A stretch of 31,428 nt of DNA, taken from the NCBI GenBank assembly GCA_016780665.1, contig JADHLM010000004.1, positions 1 through 31,428 on the forward strand, in the 5' to 3' direction. Numbering within the stretch: position 1 is the first letter of the stretch; every line of letters starts with the position of its first letter. This document shows, in pieces, positions 15,428 to 24,338 of the stretch. The stretch comes from Hyphomicrobiales bacterium. GTDB lineage: Bacteria > Pseudomonadota > Alphaproteobacteria > Rhizobiales > TMED25. The notes beneath the pieces were generated by a model. It did no database searches. It was given only the letters and a program-made list of their open reading frames with translations, and had not been told where the DNA came from. The translations under genes and the position numbers were made by a program.

Positions 15428-18382
15428 TTATTTCAATTTAATGAATTCTCTAACAGCTTCAGCATCTCTGAGGGACAGTGTCGGATACTCTGGATCTTTA
15501 CCTACATCCTCAGATATTCGCCATGATCTCTCGCATTTAGCTCCTTTTGCTATTTCTACAACTACACCGATATTAGGCTCTTCTTCAAGTATAAAACTAC
15601 CCTCAATAGGTGATTGATTGACAACACTGGAACTGCTTGTAATTGAAATCTCAGCAAGATCTATATCTTTTATCGCGCTCAAAAGGTTATTATCATCTGT
15701 ATATACTTTTACGCCAGCCTCAAGACTAGAACCAATTTTTTTTTCTTTTCTCTTTATTTCTAAAGCGGCTGTAATAGTCTTTCTTAACTTTTTTATATTT
15801 GACCATTTTAAATCTAAGTCTTTATTTATCCATTCTGTATTGATCGGAACAAAATGACTTTTATGGATCGACTTATTATCATTGAATTTGTAATGCCCCC
15901 AAACCTCATCCATTGTGAAGCTTAGTATGGGTGAATAGAGTTTTATGATTACATTAAAAATATTATTAATTACGTATAGAGTTGATCTTCTCTTCTTGCT
16001 GGAAAAAGCATCGCAATATAGGCAATCTTTCCTTATATCAAAATAAAATGCAGATAATTCTAAATTAATAAAATTCATAAGTAATGTGGTAACTCTTCTG
16101 TAATCATATTGATTATAAGCCTCTAAAACCTCACTCTGCAGATGTGTAAGTCTATCAAGCATATAGAGTTCAAGTTCATCCATATCTATTTTATTATACA
16201 CCCATTTTTCATCATAATTTGATAGAACACCCAGCATCCAGCGTGTTGTATTTCTGATTTTACGATATGCTTCTACAATTGATTTTAATATTTCATCTCC
16301 AATACGCTGATCATCACTATAATCTGTTGAAGCGACCCATAACCTTAAGATATCTGCACCATATTTCTTCACCACATCTTGAGGAGATACCACATTTCCA
16401 AGGGACTTTGACATTTTCTTCCCATCCTTATCCATGGTAAAGCCATGAGTTAGAACGGATTTATAAGGTGCCCTTCCTCTAGTGATGCTGCTTTCAAGTA
16501 ATGATGAATGAAACCATCCTCTATGCTGGTCACTTCCTTCCAAATACATATCGGCTGGCCATAATTTTTCTTCACTACTTTCCAAAACAAAAGCATGGGT
16601 TGTTCCAGACTCAAACCAAACGTCTAGTATATCATTAACCTTTTCCCAGTTGTTAATATCATCCACAATACCATCTAAAAATCTTTTTTCAGATCCTTCT
16701 TCGAACCAAGCATTTGCACCCTCATGTGAGAATATTTCATATACACGTTCGAGGAATTCTTCAGATTTTTTGAAATCCTTATTTGGAATAAAACTACCAT
16801 CGGTTTTATTAACAAATAATGCAATTGGAACCCCCCATGCTCTTTGCCTAGATAGAACCCAGTCTGGCCTATTTTCGATCATGGAATTCAGTCGATTCTT
16901 TCCAGCAGGTGGGTAAAATTTAGTCTCAGAAATTGATTTTAATGCAATGGATCTAAGCCCCTCTTGCTTATTATCCTGCATTGAAATAAACCACTGCGGA
17001 GTATTTCTAAAAATTACAGGTTTCTTTGATCTCCAGGAATGAGGGTATTGATGTTCAAATCTTTTTCGCGCAATTATTGAATTAGCATCTGCTAATTTAC
17101 TAATAACGTAATCATTTGCTTTTCCTTTTTTACCATTTTTATCAAAAACAAAAATGCCATTAAACCCATCAATATTTGAATTAAATGCCCCATCCTCATT
17201 CACAGTATATGGTATTGAACTGTCTATCCCAGATTTTTCAATATCTTTTTTGTATTTCATCCATATTTCAAAGTCATCAGTACCATGCCCCGGAGCAGTA
17301 TGAACAAAGCCTGAACCCGTATCATCAGTTACATGATTTCCATCAAGTAATGGGACTTGGAATTCAAACCCTTTAAAAACAGACTTAAATGGATGGTTGC
17401 ATACTATTGATTTGATTACATCTGGGAGCACTTCTTTAATTTTTGTATATCTGACTACTTTTGCGGAGCTCATTACAGCTTCTGCTAGGCTATCAGCAAT
17501 TAGATATTTCTCTCCGACTTTAGCCCACACTTCACCTTCTGTTTCTTCTATTTGATACAAGCTATATTTAATATCAGATGAAAATGATATTGCCCTATTC
17601 CCTGGTATTGTCCAGGGTGTAGTGGTCCAGATAATGATATAAGTTCCTGCTAGTAATTTTGATGTATCATTTTCTTCTATCTTTGTTTTTTCGCTATCCA
17701 CCACAAATTTTACCCATATTGCATCTGATACATAGTCCAAATATTCAACTTCAGCTTCTGCCAGAGCAGTCTTTTCGACCACCGACCACATAACAGGTTT
17801 AGAACCTCTGTACAAAGCTCCGTCCATAGTCGCTATTTTTAATAGCTCTTTTGCGATAAGTGCTTCTGATTCAAATTTCATAGTTGTATATGAATTATCC
17901 CAATCTCCAATTATACCGAGGCGCTTGAACTCATCTTTTTGTACATTTATCCAATGAGTAGCAAAATCACGACACTCATCACGGAATTGATTGATAGGAA
18001 TTGAGTCTTTGTCTATTCCTTTCTCGCGATATTTTTCTTCTATCTTCCATTCAATTGGCAATCCGTGGCAATCCCAGCCAGGTATATAAGATACATTATA
18101 CCCCATCATAGATTTTGATCTTACAATAAGGTCTTTTAGAATCTTATTTAAAGCATGACCAATATGTAGATTTCCATTTGCGTAAGGAGGCCCGTCATGC
18201 AATACAAATGATAGATTCCCATTAGCATTAATTCTGTTTTGATGATAAATATCCTCAGCTTCCCATCTCTTAAGGATAGATGGTTCGGCGTCAGGAAGGT
18301 TTGCTCTCATCGGGAAATCAGTTTTTGGAAGCAGAATCGTCTCCGCCCAATTTATTTCTGCTTTATCCTTACTATCTGTCAT
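15428..18382 (-). CDS. ileS: Isoleucyl-tRNA synthetase
   Basis: IleS charges tRNA-Ile with isoleucine and edits mischarged valine. The 984-residue protein has the class I HIGH motif (residues 73-76 within PPYANGNLHIGH), the editing domain with IIWTTTPWTIPGNRA and GTDDFEIW, and KMSKS (656-660). It then has an anticodon-binding domain. At the C-terminus the zinc ribbon of the E. coli-type enzyme is degraded: only Cys950 (KCERSW) remains, while the positions expected for the other three ligands are Ser953, Ser970 and Asp973. The gene lies 12 nt after ribF and 11 nt before lspA in the same run. The usual bacterial ribF-ileS-lspA order is kept. Confidence 0.97.
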   Translation of the reverse strand: MTDSKDKAEINWAETILLPKTDFPMRANLPDAEPSILKRWEAEDIYHQNRINANGNLSFVLHDGPPYANGNLHIGHALNKILKDLIVRSKSMMGYNVSYIPGWDCHGLPIEWKIEEKYREKGIDKDSIPINQFRDECRDFATHWINVQKDEFKRLGIIGDWDNSYTTMKFESEALIAKELLKIATMDGALYRGSKPVMWSVVEKTALAEAEVEYLDYVSDAIWVKFVVDSEKTKIEENDTSKLLAGTYIIIWTTTPWTIPGNRAISFSSDIKYSLYQIEETEGEVWAKVGEKYLIADSLAEAVMSSAKVVRYTKIKEVLPDVIKSIVCNHPFKSVFKGFEFQVPLLDGNHVTDDTGSGFVHTAPGHGTDDFEIWMKYKKDIEKSGIDSSIPYTVNEDGAFNSNIDGFNGIFVFDKNGKKGKANDYVISKLADANSIIARKRFEHQYPHSWRSKKPVIFRNTPQWFISMQDNKQEGLRSIALKSISETKFYPPAGKNRLNSMIENRPDWVLSRQRAWGVPIALFVNKTDGSFIPNKDFKKSEEFLERVYEIFSHEGANAWFEEGSEKRFLDGIVDDINNWEKVNDILDVWFESGTTHAFVLESSEEKLWPADMYLEGSDQHRGWFHSSLLESSITRGRAPYKSVLTHGFTMDKDGKKMSKSLGNVVSPQDVVKKYGADILRLWVASTDYSDDQRIGDEILKSIVEAYRKIRNTTRWMLGVLSNYDEKWVYNKIDMDELELYMLDRLTHLQSEVLEAYNQYDYRRVTTLLMNFINLELSAFYFDIRKDCLYCDAFSSKKRRSTLYVINNIFNVIIKLYSPILSFTMDEVWGHYKFNDNKSIHKSHFVPINTEWINKDLDLKWSNIKKLRKTITAALEIKRKEKKIGSSLEAGVKVYTDDNNLLSAIKDIDLAEISITSSSSVVNQSPIEGSFILEEEPNIGVVVEIAKGAKCERSWRISEDVGKDPEYPTLSLRDAEAVREFIKLK

Positions 18383-18394
18383 TACTTCTATTGC

Positions 18395-19354
18395 TTATGA
18401 ATTATCTATTAAACTAGTATTTTTGTCGTAATATTGCAGTTTATCTCTAACATTACAACAATCAATTTCCATTTGTTTTTTGAGTTCTTCTTCGTTTTTA
18501 AATTTTTGATCTTGTCTTATTAAATCAATGAACTCAATTTTGACCTCTAGATTATAAATATCTCCGCCGAAGTCAAAAATATACGTTTCTAGGATATCCC
18601 CATGATCATTGAATGTAGGGCGAGCTCCATAATAGGATGCTCCATGATATTTTTTTCCTTCCAAATAAACATTTGTTGCGTATATACCGTGCGCTAATTT
18701 AAGTGAATCCTGAAATTCAATATTAATAGTTGGGAAGCCCATCTCAGTTCCTTTTTTCTTTCCGTGTTTTACATGACCATTTATATACCAATAATGACCA
18801 AGTAATTTAGTTAGATCCCTGATATTACCGTTTTTTATATTAGCCCTAACTAGTGAGGAGGAGTAAATAACTGAATTTATATCTTTTTGTTTCTGTATAC
18901 TGTCAAAACCAATGTTTTTTGAATTACACAGTTCTTCTAACTTTTGAACATTACCTGACCTTTCATGACCAAATCTGAAATCTTCACCAACAATCACATG
19001 AGAAGCCTCTAAATTTTTGTAGATTACTTCCCAAAAAAACTCTTCCGGGCTCATTTCTGAAAAACTTTTATCAAAACTTAACTCAAATAAAACATCGATT
19101 TTAAGTTTTTCTAAAATTTCGATTTTGATAGCATCTGTTGTTACTTGATGAAAATTTTTTAAACCACCAAAATAAGCTTTTGGATGAGGATCAAAAGTAA
19201 TAATACCAGATTTTTTATCCTTAGCATTGGCAACTTCTAATACTTTATTAAGAAGATGTTTGTGACCAAGATGAATGCCATCGAAATTACCTATAGCAAT
19301 GACACTTTTTTTGTACATGTCAGGAATATTGTTATAACCATTAATTATATGCAT
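18395..19354 (-). CDS. ribF: Bifunctional riboflavin kinase / FAD synthetase
   Basis: RibF phosphorylates riboflavin to FMN and adenylates FMN to FAD. I place the start at the ATG in MHIINGYNN, giving 319 residues, because family proteins begin shortly before the nucleotidyltransferase motif, here AIGNFDGIHLGH (residues 20-31); an in-frame ATG at 19396 would add 14 residues and overlap the HAD gene by 38 nt. The N-terminal FAD synthetase part also has GIITFDPHP and VIVGEDFRFGHERSGN. The C-terminal kinase domain has KGTEMGFPTINIE and a late ETYIFDFGGDIYN segment. With the chosen start, the gene begins 4 nt after the HAD stop. Confidence 0.93.
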   Translation of the reverse strand: MHIINGYNNIPDMYKKSVIAIGNFDGIHLGHKHLLNKVLEVANAKDKKSGIITFDPHPKAYFGGLKNFHQVTTDAIKIEILEKLKIDVLFELSFDKSFSEMSPEEFFWEVIYKNLEASHVIVGEDFRFGHERSGNVQKLEELCNSKNIGFDSIQKQKDINSVIYSSSLVRANIKNGNIRDLTKLLGHYWYINGHVKHGKKKGTEMGFPTINIEFQDSLKLAHGIYATNVYLEGKKYHGASYYGARPTFNDHGDILETYIFDFGGDIYNLEVKIEFIDLIRQDQKFKNEEELKKQMEIDCCNVRDKLQYYDKNTSLIDNS

Positions 19355-19358
19355 ATCA

Positions 19359-20225
19359 TCACTTAAGCTCAGTTTGTATGTATCGTGGTTCTTCACTCAA
19401 AGAAAAATTAGAACTGATATAATCTCTTATCATATCTATATCAATTTTAGAACTATGGTTTTTGTTAACAATATCATTTTTATGGACACCATTAAGAATA
19501 AACATTGAGTCTATCTTAAAATTGTCCGCACCAGAAATATCAGTATGTAAACCATCTCCGATTGCAAGAATATCTGATTTACTAATTAATTTTTTTTGTC
19601 TCTTATTAGCTTCATCTAAAGCCAACTCGTAAATGGGTTTGAATGGTTTACCAAAATAACTAACGTTCCCTCCCATCTGATTATACTTTTGGGCAATCAG
19701 GCCAGCACAGGGTAATTTAATTTCTCCTCTATGGACATACAAGTCTGGATTTGCACAATGTATCTTAATATTTCTATCCAAGAGAGTGTTCAATAACTCT
19801 TCATAGTCATTCAGCGTTTCGGTATATTCATCAAAAAACCCAGTACATATACATTCTGAGCAAGACTTTTGATCTGCCAAATTCAAATCCAGATCAGAAA
19901 AGAGTGAGTAATCTTTTTTTGGCCCAATATGAAAGATAGGCTTATCAGCGACAGAACAAATCCAATTGTAACTACAATCACCAGAAGTAATAATATTTTC
20001 GCAAATTAATTTATCTATACCCATATTTAATAGATAATCTCTAACAACTGAAGACCTTCTTGGTGCATTCGTAATCAAAAAAACTAAGCCACCTTGCCTC
20101 TGAAAATCCCTCAAAAACTCAACAGCTTTTGGGTAATAATCTTTGCCGTTATGAATAACACCCCAAATATCACAAAGGATGAGCTTATAATTTTTGTGAA
20201 GATCACTTTTCTTTGGAATTATCAT
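19359..20225 (-). CDS. TIGR01459-type HAD-IIA hydrolase-like protein
   Basis: This is a HAD-superfamily protein with a class IIA cap, of the NagD/4-nitrophenylphosphatase type. I chose the ATG at 20225 (288 residues); an ATG at 20261 would add 12 residues. Motif I reads LCDIWGVIHNG (residues 17-27): Asp19, the nucleophile, is present, but the usual second Asp is Trp21. Motif II is ITNAPR. The late motif IAIGDGLHTDISGA keeps the acidic Mg-binding pair. The DxWGV form is, from memory, typical of the TIGR01459 family of alphaproteobacteria, whose substrate is unknown. It lies 4 nt ahead of ribF, so a role tied to flavin nucleotides is possible but unproven. It is divergent from groES. Confidence 0.82.
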   Translation of the reverse strand: MIIPKKSDLHKNYKLILCDIWGVIHNGKDYYPKAVEFLRDFQRQGGLVFLITNAPRRSSVVRDYLLNMGIDKLICENIITSGDCSYNWICSVADKPIFHIGPKKDYSLFSDLDLNLADQKSCSECICTGFFDEYTETLNDYEELLNTLLDRNIKIHCANPDLYVHRGEIKLPCAGLIAQKYNQMGGNVSYFGKPFKPIYELALDEANKRQKKLISKSDILAIGDGLHTDISGADNFKIDSMFILNGVHKNDIVNKNHSSKIDIDMIRDYISSNFSLSEEPRYIQTELK

Positions 20226-20344
20226 GAACGTGCGCAATAAGTTATCAAATAACAGTAACAAACATAATCTCTATAAATTAATAATTCAATAATTGTTAAA
20301 TTGTAACAAAATCATGTTTATTTGAAAAATCTTATCAATATATA

Positions 20345-20373
20345 TTGACAAATTTCAATCGAATCCATATATC
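20345..20373 (+). promoter_or_regulatory. Promoter of groES-groL
   Basis: A perfect -35 element TTGACA (20345-20350) is followed, after 17 nt, by TATATC (20368-20373) as the -10. Transcription would start near 20380, directly at the CIRCE operator, which is the usual geometry for HrcA control. The 179-215 nt gap between the HAD gene and groES also holds the divergent start signals for the HAD-ribF run, which I could not pinpoint. Confidence 0.55.
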
Positions 20374-20380
20374 ATAATTG

Positions 20381-20407
20381 TTAGCACTCTAATAGGGTGA
20401 GTGCTAC
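20381..20407 (+). promoter_or_regulatory. CIRCE operator (HrcA binding site)
   Basis: TTAGCACTC, a 9-nt spacer and GAGTGCTAC form the classical CIRCE inverted repeat. Only the last base differs from the consensus (C instead of A). It lies 33 nt before the groES start. The HrcA repressor is expected to bind here and release on heat shock; hrcA itself is not in this window. Confidence 0.92.
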
Positions 20408-20440
20408 TTAATTATCAATTAAAAAATTGGAGATTTAAAT

Positions 20441-20728
20441 ATGAGCTTTCGTCCATTGCATGATCGCGTTTTAGTACGTCGAGTAGATGAAGATGAAAAA
20501 ACATCTGGTGGTATAATTATCCCAGATACAGCAAAAGAAAAACCAAGCCAAGGTGAAGTTGTTTCTGTTGGTCCAGGTGAAAGAGATGACTCTGGAAAGA
20601 GAGTAGCTCTTGATGTGAAACCAGGTGACAAAGTTTTATTTGGCAAATGGTCAGGTACTGAAGTTAAAGTCGGTGATGAAGAACTCTTAATAATGAAAGA
20701 GTCTGACATCATGGGCATAGTAGAATAA
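20441..20728 (+). CDS. groES: Co-chaperonin GroES
   Basis: GroES forms the heptameric lid of the GroEL chamber. The 95-residue length and the whole sequence fit: FRPLHDRVLVRRVDEDEKTSGGIIIPD at the start, with the mobile loop that contacts GroEL around residues 17-33, and GTEVKVGDEELLIMKESDIMGIVE at the end. GGAG lies about 9 nt before the ATG. It is cotranscribed with groL, 22 nt downstream, under a CIRCE operator. The codon choice is less A/T-extreme than in neighbouring genes, as expected for a highly expressed gene. Confidence 0.98.
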   Translation: MSFRPLHDRVLVRRVDEDEKTSGGIIIPDTAKEKPSQGEVVSVGPGERDDSGKRVALDVKPGDKVLFGKWSGTEVKVGDEELLIMKESDIMGIVE

Positions 20729-20750
20729 TTAAACTAGGAAGGATAAAAAA

Positions 20751-22397
20751 ATGGCTGCAAAAGAAGTTAAGTTTTCTGCTGATGCAAGAGATCGAATGTT
20801 AAAAGGTGTAAACATTCTTGCAGATGCTGTAAAAGTAACATTGGGACCAAAAGGTCGTAATGTTGTTATAGATAAGTCATTCGGCTCACCACGAATAACA
20901 AAAGACGGTGTCACAGTTGCCAAAGACATTGAACTTAAAGATAAGTTTGAAAATATGGGCGCACAAATGCTCAGAGAAGTGGCATCTAAAACTAATGATG
21001 TAGCTGGTGACGGAACTACAACTGCAACAGTTCTTGCGCAAGCAATTGTAAAAGAAGGCGTTAAAGCAGTAGCAGCTGGAATGAACCCAATGGATTTAAA
21101 ACGTGGTGTTGAAATTGCTGTAACAGCTGCAATTGAAGACCTTACAAGTAAATCAAAGAAAATCAAAAGCTCTGATGAAGTTTCACAGGTTGGTACTATC
21201 TCTGCAAATGGTGAAGCAATAATCGGTGAGAAAATTGCTGAAGCTATGCAAGTTGTTGGTAATGATGGAGTTATAACAGTTGAGGAGTCAAAAGCTCTTG
21301 AGTTTGAACTTGAAACTGTTGAAGGTATGCTTTTTGATAGGGGATACTTATCACCATACTTTATCACAAACGCTGAAAAAATGATTTGTGATCTTGAAGA
21401 TCCATACATTTTACTCTTCGAAAAGAAATTATCAACATTACAACCAATGCTACCAATTCTTGAACAAGTTGTTCAAAATGGTAAGCCGCTATTAATAATA
21501 GCTGAAGATGTGGAAGGTGAAGCACTTGCAACTCTTGTTGTCAATAAACTTCGAGGTGGCTTAAAAGTCTCTGCAGTAAAAGCTCCTGGTTTTGGTGATA
21601 GAAGAAAAGCAATGTTGGAAGACATAGCAATCTTAACAGGTGGTCAAGTTATATCTGAAGATATCGGTATTAAACTTGAAAACGTTTCACTTGATATGTT
21701 AGGTAACGCAAAAAGAGTTTCAATAACTAAAGAAGAAACAACTATCATTGATGGTTCTGGATCCAAGAAAGATATTGAAGCACGAGTAAGCCAAATCCGT
21801 CAGCAAATAGAAGACACAACTTCTGATTATGACAGAGAGAAACTTCAAGAGAGACTTGCTAAACTATCCGGTGGCGTTGCTGTTATTAAAGTTGGTGGTG
21901 CAACTGAAATAGAAGTGAAAGAGAAAAAAGACAGAGTGGATGATGCATTAAATGCAACACGTGCTGCAGTTGAAGAAGGTGTTCTTCCTGGTGGCGGTGT
22001 AGCATTATTGAGATGCACAAAAGCTGTTAAAGCTCTTACTGACAAAAATGCAGATATCCAAGCTGGTATCAACATTGTTCTTAAAGCACTTGAAGCGCCT
22101 ATCAGACAAATAGCTGAGAATGCTGGGGTTGAAGGATCTATTGTTGTTTCAAAAGTACTTGAAAACAATGCTCATAGCTTTGGTTTTGATGCACAAACTG
22201 AAACGTACACAGATCTTGTAAAAGCGGGTATTATCGATCCAACTAAAGTTGTTAGAACTGCATTACAAGACGCTTCGTCTGTTGCAAGTCTGCTAATAAC
22301 AACAGAGGCAATGATTGGTGATCTACCAGAAGACAAGCCTGCAATGCCTGCAATGCCTGATATGGGCGGTATGGGTGGTATGGGCGGCATGATGTAA
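20751..22397 (+). CDS. groL: Chaperonin GroEL
   Basis: GroEL is the double-ring ATP-dependent folding chamber of the cytoplasm. The 548-residue protein is full length and close to textbook sequence: VTLGPKGRNVVIDKSFGSPRITKDGVTVAKDIEL in the ATP-binding region, the DGTTTATVLAQAI nucleotide motif, the apical domain with GYLSPYFITN and VKAPGFGDRRKAMLEDIA, and PGGGVALLR in the equatorial domain. It ends with the flexible MPDMGGMGGMGGMM tail. A very strong Shine-Dalgarno sequence (AGGAAGGA) precedes the ATG. Only one copy is seen here. A bidirectional terminator follows and separates it from the convergent hisG. Confidence 0.99.
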   Translation: MAAKEVKFSADARDRMLKGVNILADAVKVTLGPKGRNVVIDKSFGSPRITKDGVTVAKDIELKDKFENMGAQMLREVASKTNDVAGDGTTTATVLAQAIVKEGVKAVAAGMNPMDLKRGVEIAVTAAIEDLTSKSKKIKSSDEVSQVGTISANGEAIIGEKIAEAMQVVGNDGVITVEESKALEFELETVEGMLFDRGYLSPYFITNAEKMICDLEDPYILLFEKKLSTLQPMLPILEQVVQNGKPLLIIAEDVEGEALATLVVNKLRGGLKVSAVKAPGFGDRRKAMLEDIAILTGGQVISEDIGIKLENVSLDMLGNAKRVSITKEETTIIDGSGSKKDIEARVSQIRQQIEDTTSDYDREKLQERLAKLSGGVAVIKVGGATEIEVKEKKDRVDDALNATRAAVEEGVLPGGGVALLRCTKAVKALTDKNADIQAGINIVLKALEAPIRQIAENAGVEGSIVVSKVLENNAHSFGFDAQTETYTDLVKAGIIDPTKVVRTALQDASSVASLLITTEAMIGDLPEDKPAMPAMPDMGGMGGMGGMM

Positions 22398-22429
22398 TTG
22401 CCAATAACCAACACCTAAGGTTAAATAAT

Positions 22430-22461
22430 AAAAAACCCTCTCACTATGAGAGGGTTTTTTT
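22430..22461. terminator. Bidirectional rho-independent terminator between groL and hisG
   Basis: The stem CCCTCTCA / TGAGAGGG with a CTA loop is flanked by a run of A on the left and of T on the right, so it can end both the groL transcript (+) and the hisG transcript (-). It overlaps the last bases of hisG. It is the only clear intrinsic terminator I saw in the window. Confidence 0.9.
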
Positions 22462-23200
22462 ATTTCGATAAAATTATTTTAAATTTCTGAATATCTTTCT
22501 CAGAACATTTTAATTTAATGAGTAAATTTTCAAGTAGACTCAACTTTTCTCCATTCCATGTCGTATTTAAAGCACCAAACAAACACGCCTGACTTCTTAA
22601 TAGTGTTCCTGAGTCAATTCTTTTAAGTTGATTTGCCTTCAACGTAGATCCCGTGCTTGTGATGTCAATTATTATTTCAGATGATCCATATGCTGGGGCA
22701 CCTTCAGTGGCTCCATGACTGTCCACAAGCAGATAATCAGAATAGCCAAGTGCTTCAAAAAAATTACGTGAAATATTTGGGTATTTTGTTGCTATTCTCA
22801 GACGTTTCTTATTCTTAATCCGAAAATCATAAATGACATCTTCAAGATCGGTTATTGATTTTACATCTATCCAGCTTGACGGAACCGCAACAACTACATC
22901 TGCATACCCAAAGCCTAATTCCATTAAATTAAAAATACAATCTTTAGGCTCATAAATATATTCTTCAATTAAATCTAAACCCGTTATCCCTAAGTCAATA
23001 GAACCCTTTTGAAGCTCATACGAAATCTCTTTTGGAGATAAAAAAATAATATCGATATTCTGAATACCAACCATTTTACCGGTATATTCGCGCTCACCAT
23101 TTCCTCTTTGGATTTTTAAACCTGAATTTAAGAAAATTTCTTCAGTATCTTTTTGAAGCCTACCTTTATTTGGGATGCCAATAATCAAATTCTCAGCCAT
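22460..23200 (-). CDS. hisG: ATP phosphoribosyltransferase catalytic subunit, short form
   Basis: HisG condenses ATP with PRPP in the first step of histidine synthesis. At 246 residues it is the short form, which lacks the C-terminal regulatory domain and needs HisZ. Visible blocks are IGIPNKGRLQKDTEEIF near the start, GSIDLGITGLDLIEE (66-80) and the PRPP loop DITSTGSTLKAN (179-190). Its start overlaps the end of hisZ by 8 nt, so production of the two subunits is probably coupled. The stop lies in the terminator shared with groL. The remaining histidine genes are not in this window. Confidence 0.95.
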   Translation of the reverse strand: MAENLIIGIPNKGRLQKDTEEIFLNSGLKIQRGNGEREYTGKMVGIQNIDIIFLSPKEISYELQKGSIDLGITGLDLIEEYIYEPKDCIFNLMELGFGYADVVVAVPSSWIDVKSITDLEDVIYDFRIKNKKRLRIATKYPNISRNFFEALGYSDYLLVDSHGATEGAPAYGSSEIIIDITSTGSTLKANQLKRIDSGTLLRSQACLFGALNTTWNGEKLSLLENLLIKLKCSEKDIQKFKIILSK

Positions 23201-24338
23201 CTAATTTTCCTGAATATAATAATCGGTCAATGTATATTGAACAACCAACTGCAGGTATTGGTTTTGTTGAACCCAATTCTTCAAAAATTTTATCATATCT
23301 ACCACCAATTGCTATTGGGTCATTTATTGGTTTTTTTGTGTTGTTTATTTCAAAAATTAAACCAGTATAATATTCAGCTTTTCGTGATAAGTTTGTTTTA
23401 AATTGAATAATATCGAGAGGTATATTTATATCCTTAAGGGATTCAATTCTATTTTCTAATTCAATGATTGTATTTTTAAGATCAAGAGTATAGTTATCCG
23501 CAAACTCTGATAGTTCAATGATACAACTATTGATATCACCTGTTATTGATAAAAATTCAGAAATTTGATTGATAGTTTTTTGGTCTATCTCACTAATGTT
23601 ATTTAACTCTAATTTATCCAAATAATTATTTACGATTTCATCTGGTTCCCTGCCAGAAAATATTGAAACATTTTCTTCTCCTAGCAATGATTCAATAAAT
23701 CTAATGCTGCTCAATGATCCATTTTTGTACTGAGCAATCAAGTCTTCATGTTTTCCTGCATCAAATTGACTTTTAATTAGTGTCTGAAGAGCATCTTTAA
23801 TTTTGACATTATCAAGACCATTCCAGTATAAGCGTATTATTTTATTAAACAGATATTTGCTGAGATTTAAGTTTTTTAAAAATTGATAGAATATTGATAC
23901 ATCACTAATTGTAATCCCCAGATCAAAGCCACTAAAATCAGATAAAACTTCATAGACATGTGATATAATTTCAACTTCAGATTCAATCTTTTTTTCACTG
24001 CCAAAATTTTCTATCCCAATTTGTCTGAATTCGGGACAAGCGCGTGTTTTTTCATTTTTTGTAGGAAAACGGAATGCATAACCATCATAAACGTATTTAT
24101 TATCATGTATTTCATTATTTTTATAACTTATTGCAAGAGGCAGTGTGAAATCCGGACGAAGACAAATTTCTTTACCATCAGGTGTATTAGTGAGTAGTAA
24201 TCTATTCCTGACGTCCTCACCCATAAAATTCATAACAATGTCCGCATCTATTGTCATTGAAGGATTATATAGTTTGTATCCCTCTCTGATAAAACATTCT
24301 CTTATATTTGCGGGATCTTTGTTAACTATTTTAATCAT
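23193..24338 (-). CDS. hisZ: ATP phosphoribosyltransferase regulatory subunit HisZ
   Basis: HisZ is a catalytically inactive relative of histidyl-tRNA synthetase that binds short-form HisG and makes the hetero-oligomer sensitive to histidine. The 381-residue protein keeps the class II core: LRPDFTLPLAISY in place of motif LRYDLTAPLAR, and TRACPEFRQIGIENFG at the motif 2 position. It has the AEYYTGLIFEI segment and GGRYDKI, but no anticodon-binding domain. It lies between hisS and hisG with 4-nt and 8-nt overlaps. Placing it directly next to its own paralogue hisS invites comparison but both copies look intact. Confidence 0.92.
   Translation of the reverse strand: MIKIVNKDPANIRECFIREGYKLYNPSMTIDADIVMNFMGEDVRNRLLLTNTPDGKEICLRPDFTLPLAISYKNNEIHDNKYVYDGYAFRFPTKNEKTRACPEFRQIGIENFGSEKKIESEVEIISHVYEVLSDFSGFDLGITISDVSIFYQFLKNLNLSKYLFNKIIRLYWNGLDNVKIKDALQTLIKSQFDAGKHEDLIAQYKNGSLSSIRFIESLLGEENVSIFSGREPDEIVNNYLDKLELNNISEIDQKTINQISEFLSITGDINSCIIELSEFADNYTLDLKNTIIELENRIESLKDINIPLDIIQFKTNLSRKAEYYTGLIFEINNTKKPINDPIAIGGRYDKIFEELGSTKPIPAVGCSIYIDRLLYSGKLDG

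Noticed and set aside
20419..20718. 99-codon minus-strand open frame opposite groES
   Set aside because: Mirror of groES codon bias; low-complexity Ser/Pro/Thr-rich translation with no recognisable domain.
20729..21409. Long open frame (226 codons) on the minus strand opposite groL
   Set aside because: It is the antisense of the biased codons of groL, its translation is Ser/Thr/Ala/Ile-rich without a family pattern, and groL is certain on the other strand.
22350..22396. Short tandem repeat of GGTATGGGC-like units
   Set aside because: This is the coding sequence of the normal GGM tail of GroEL, not a separate repeat.
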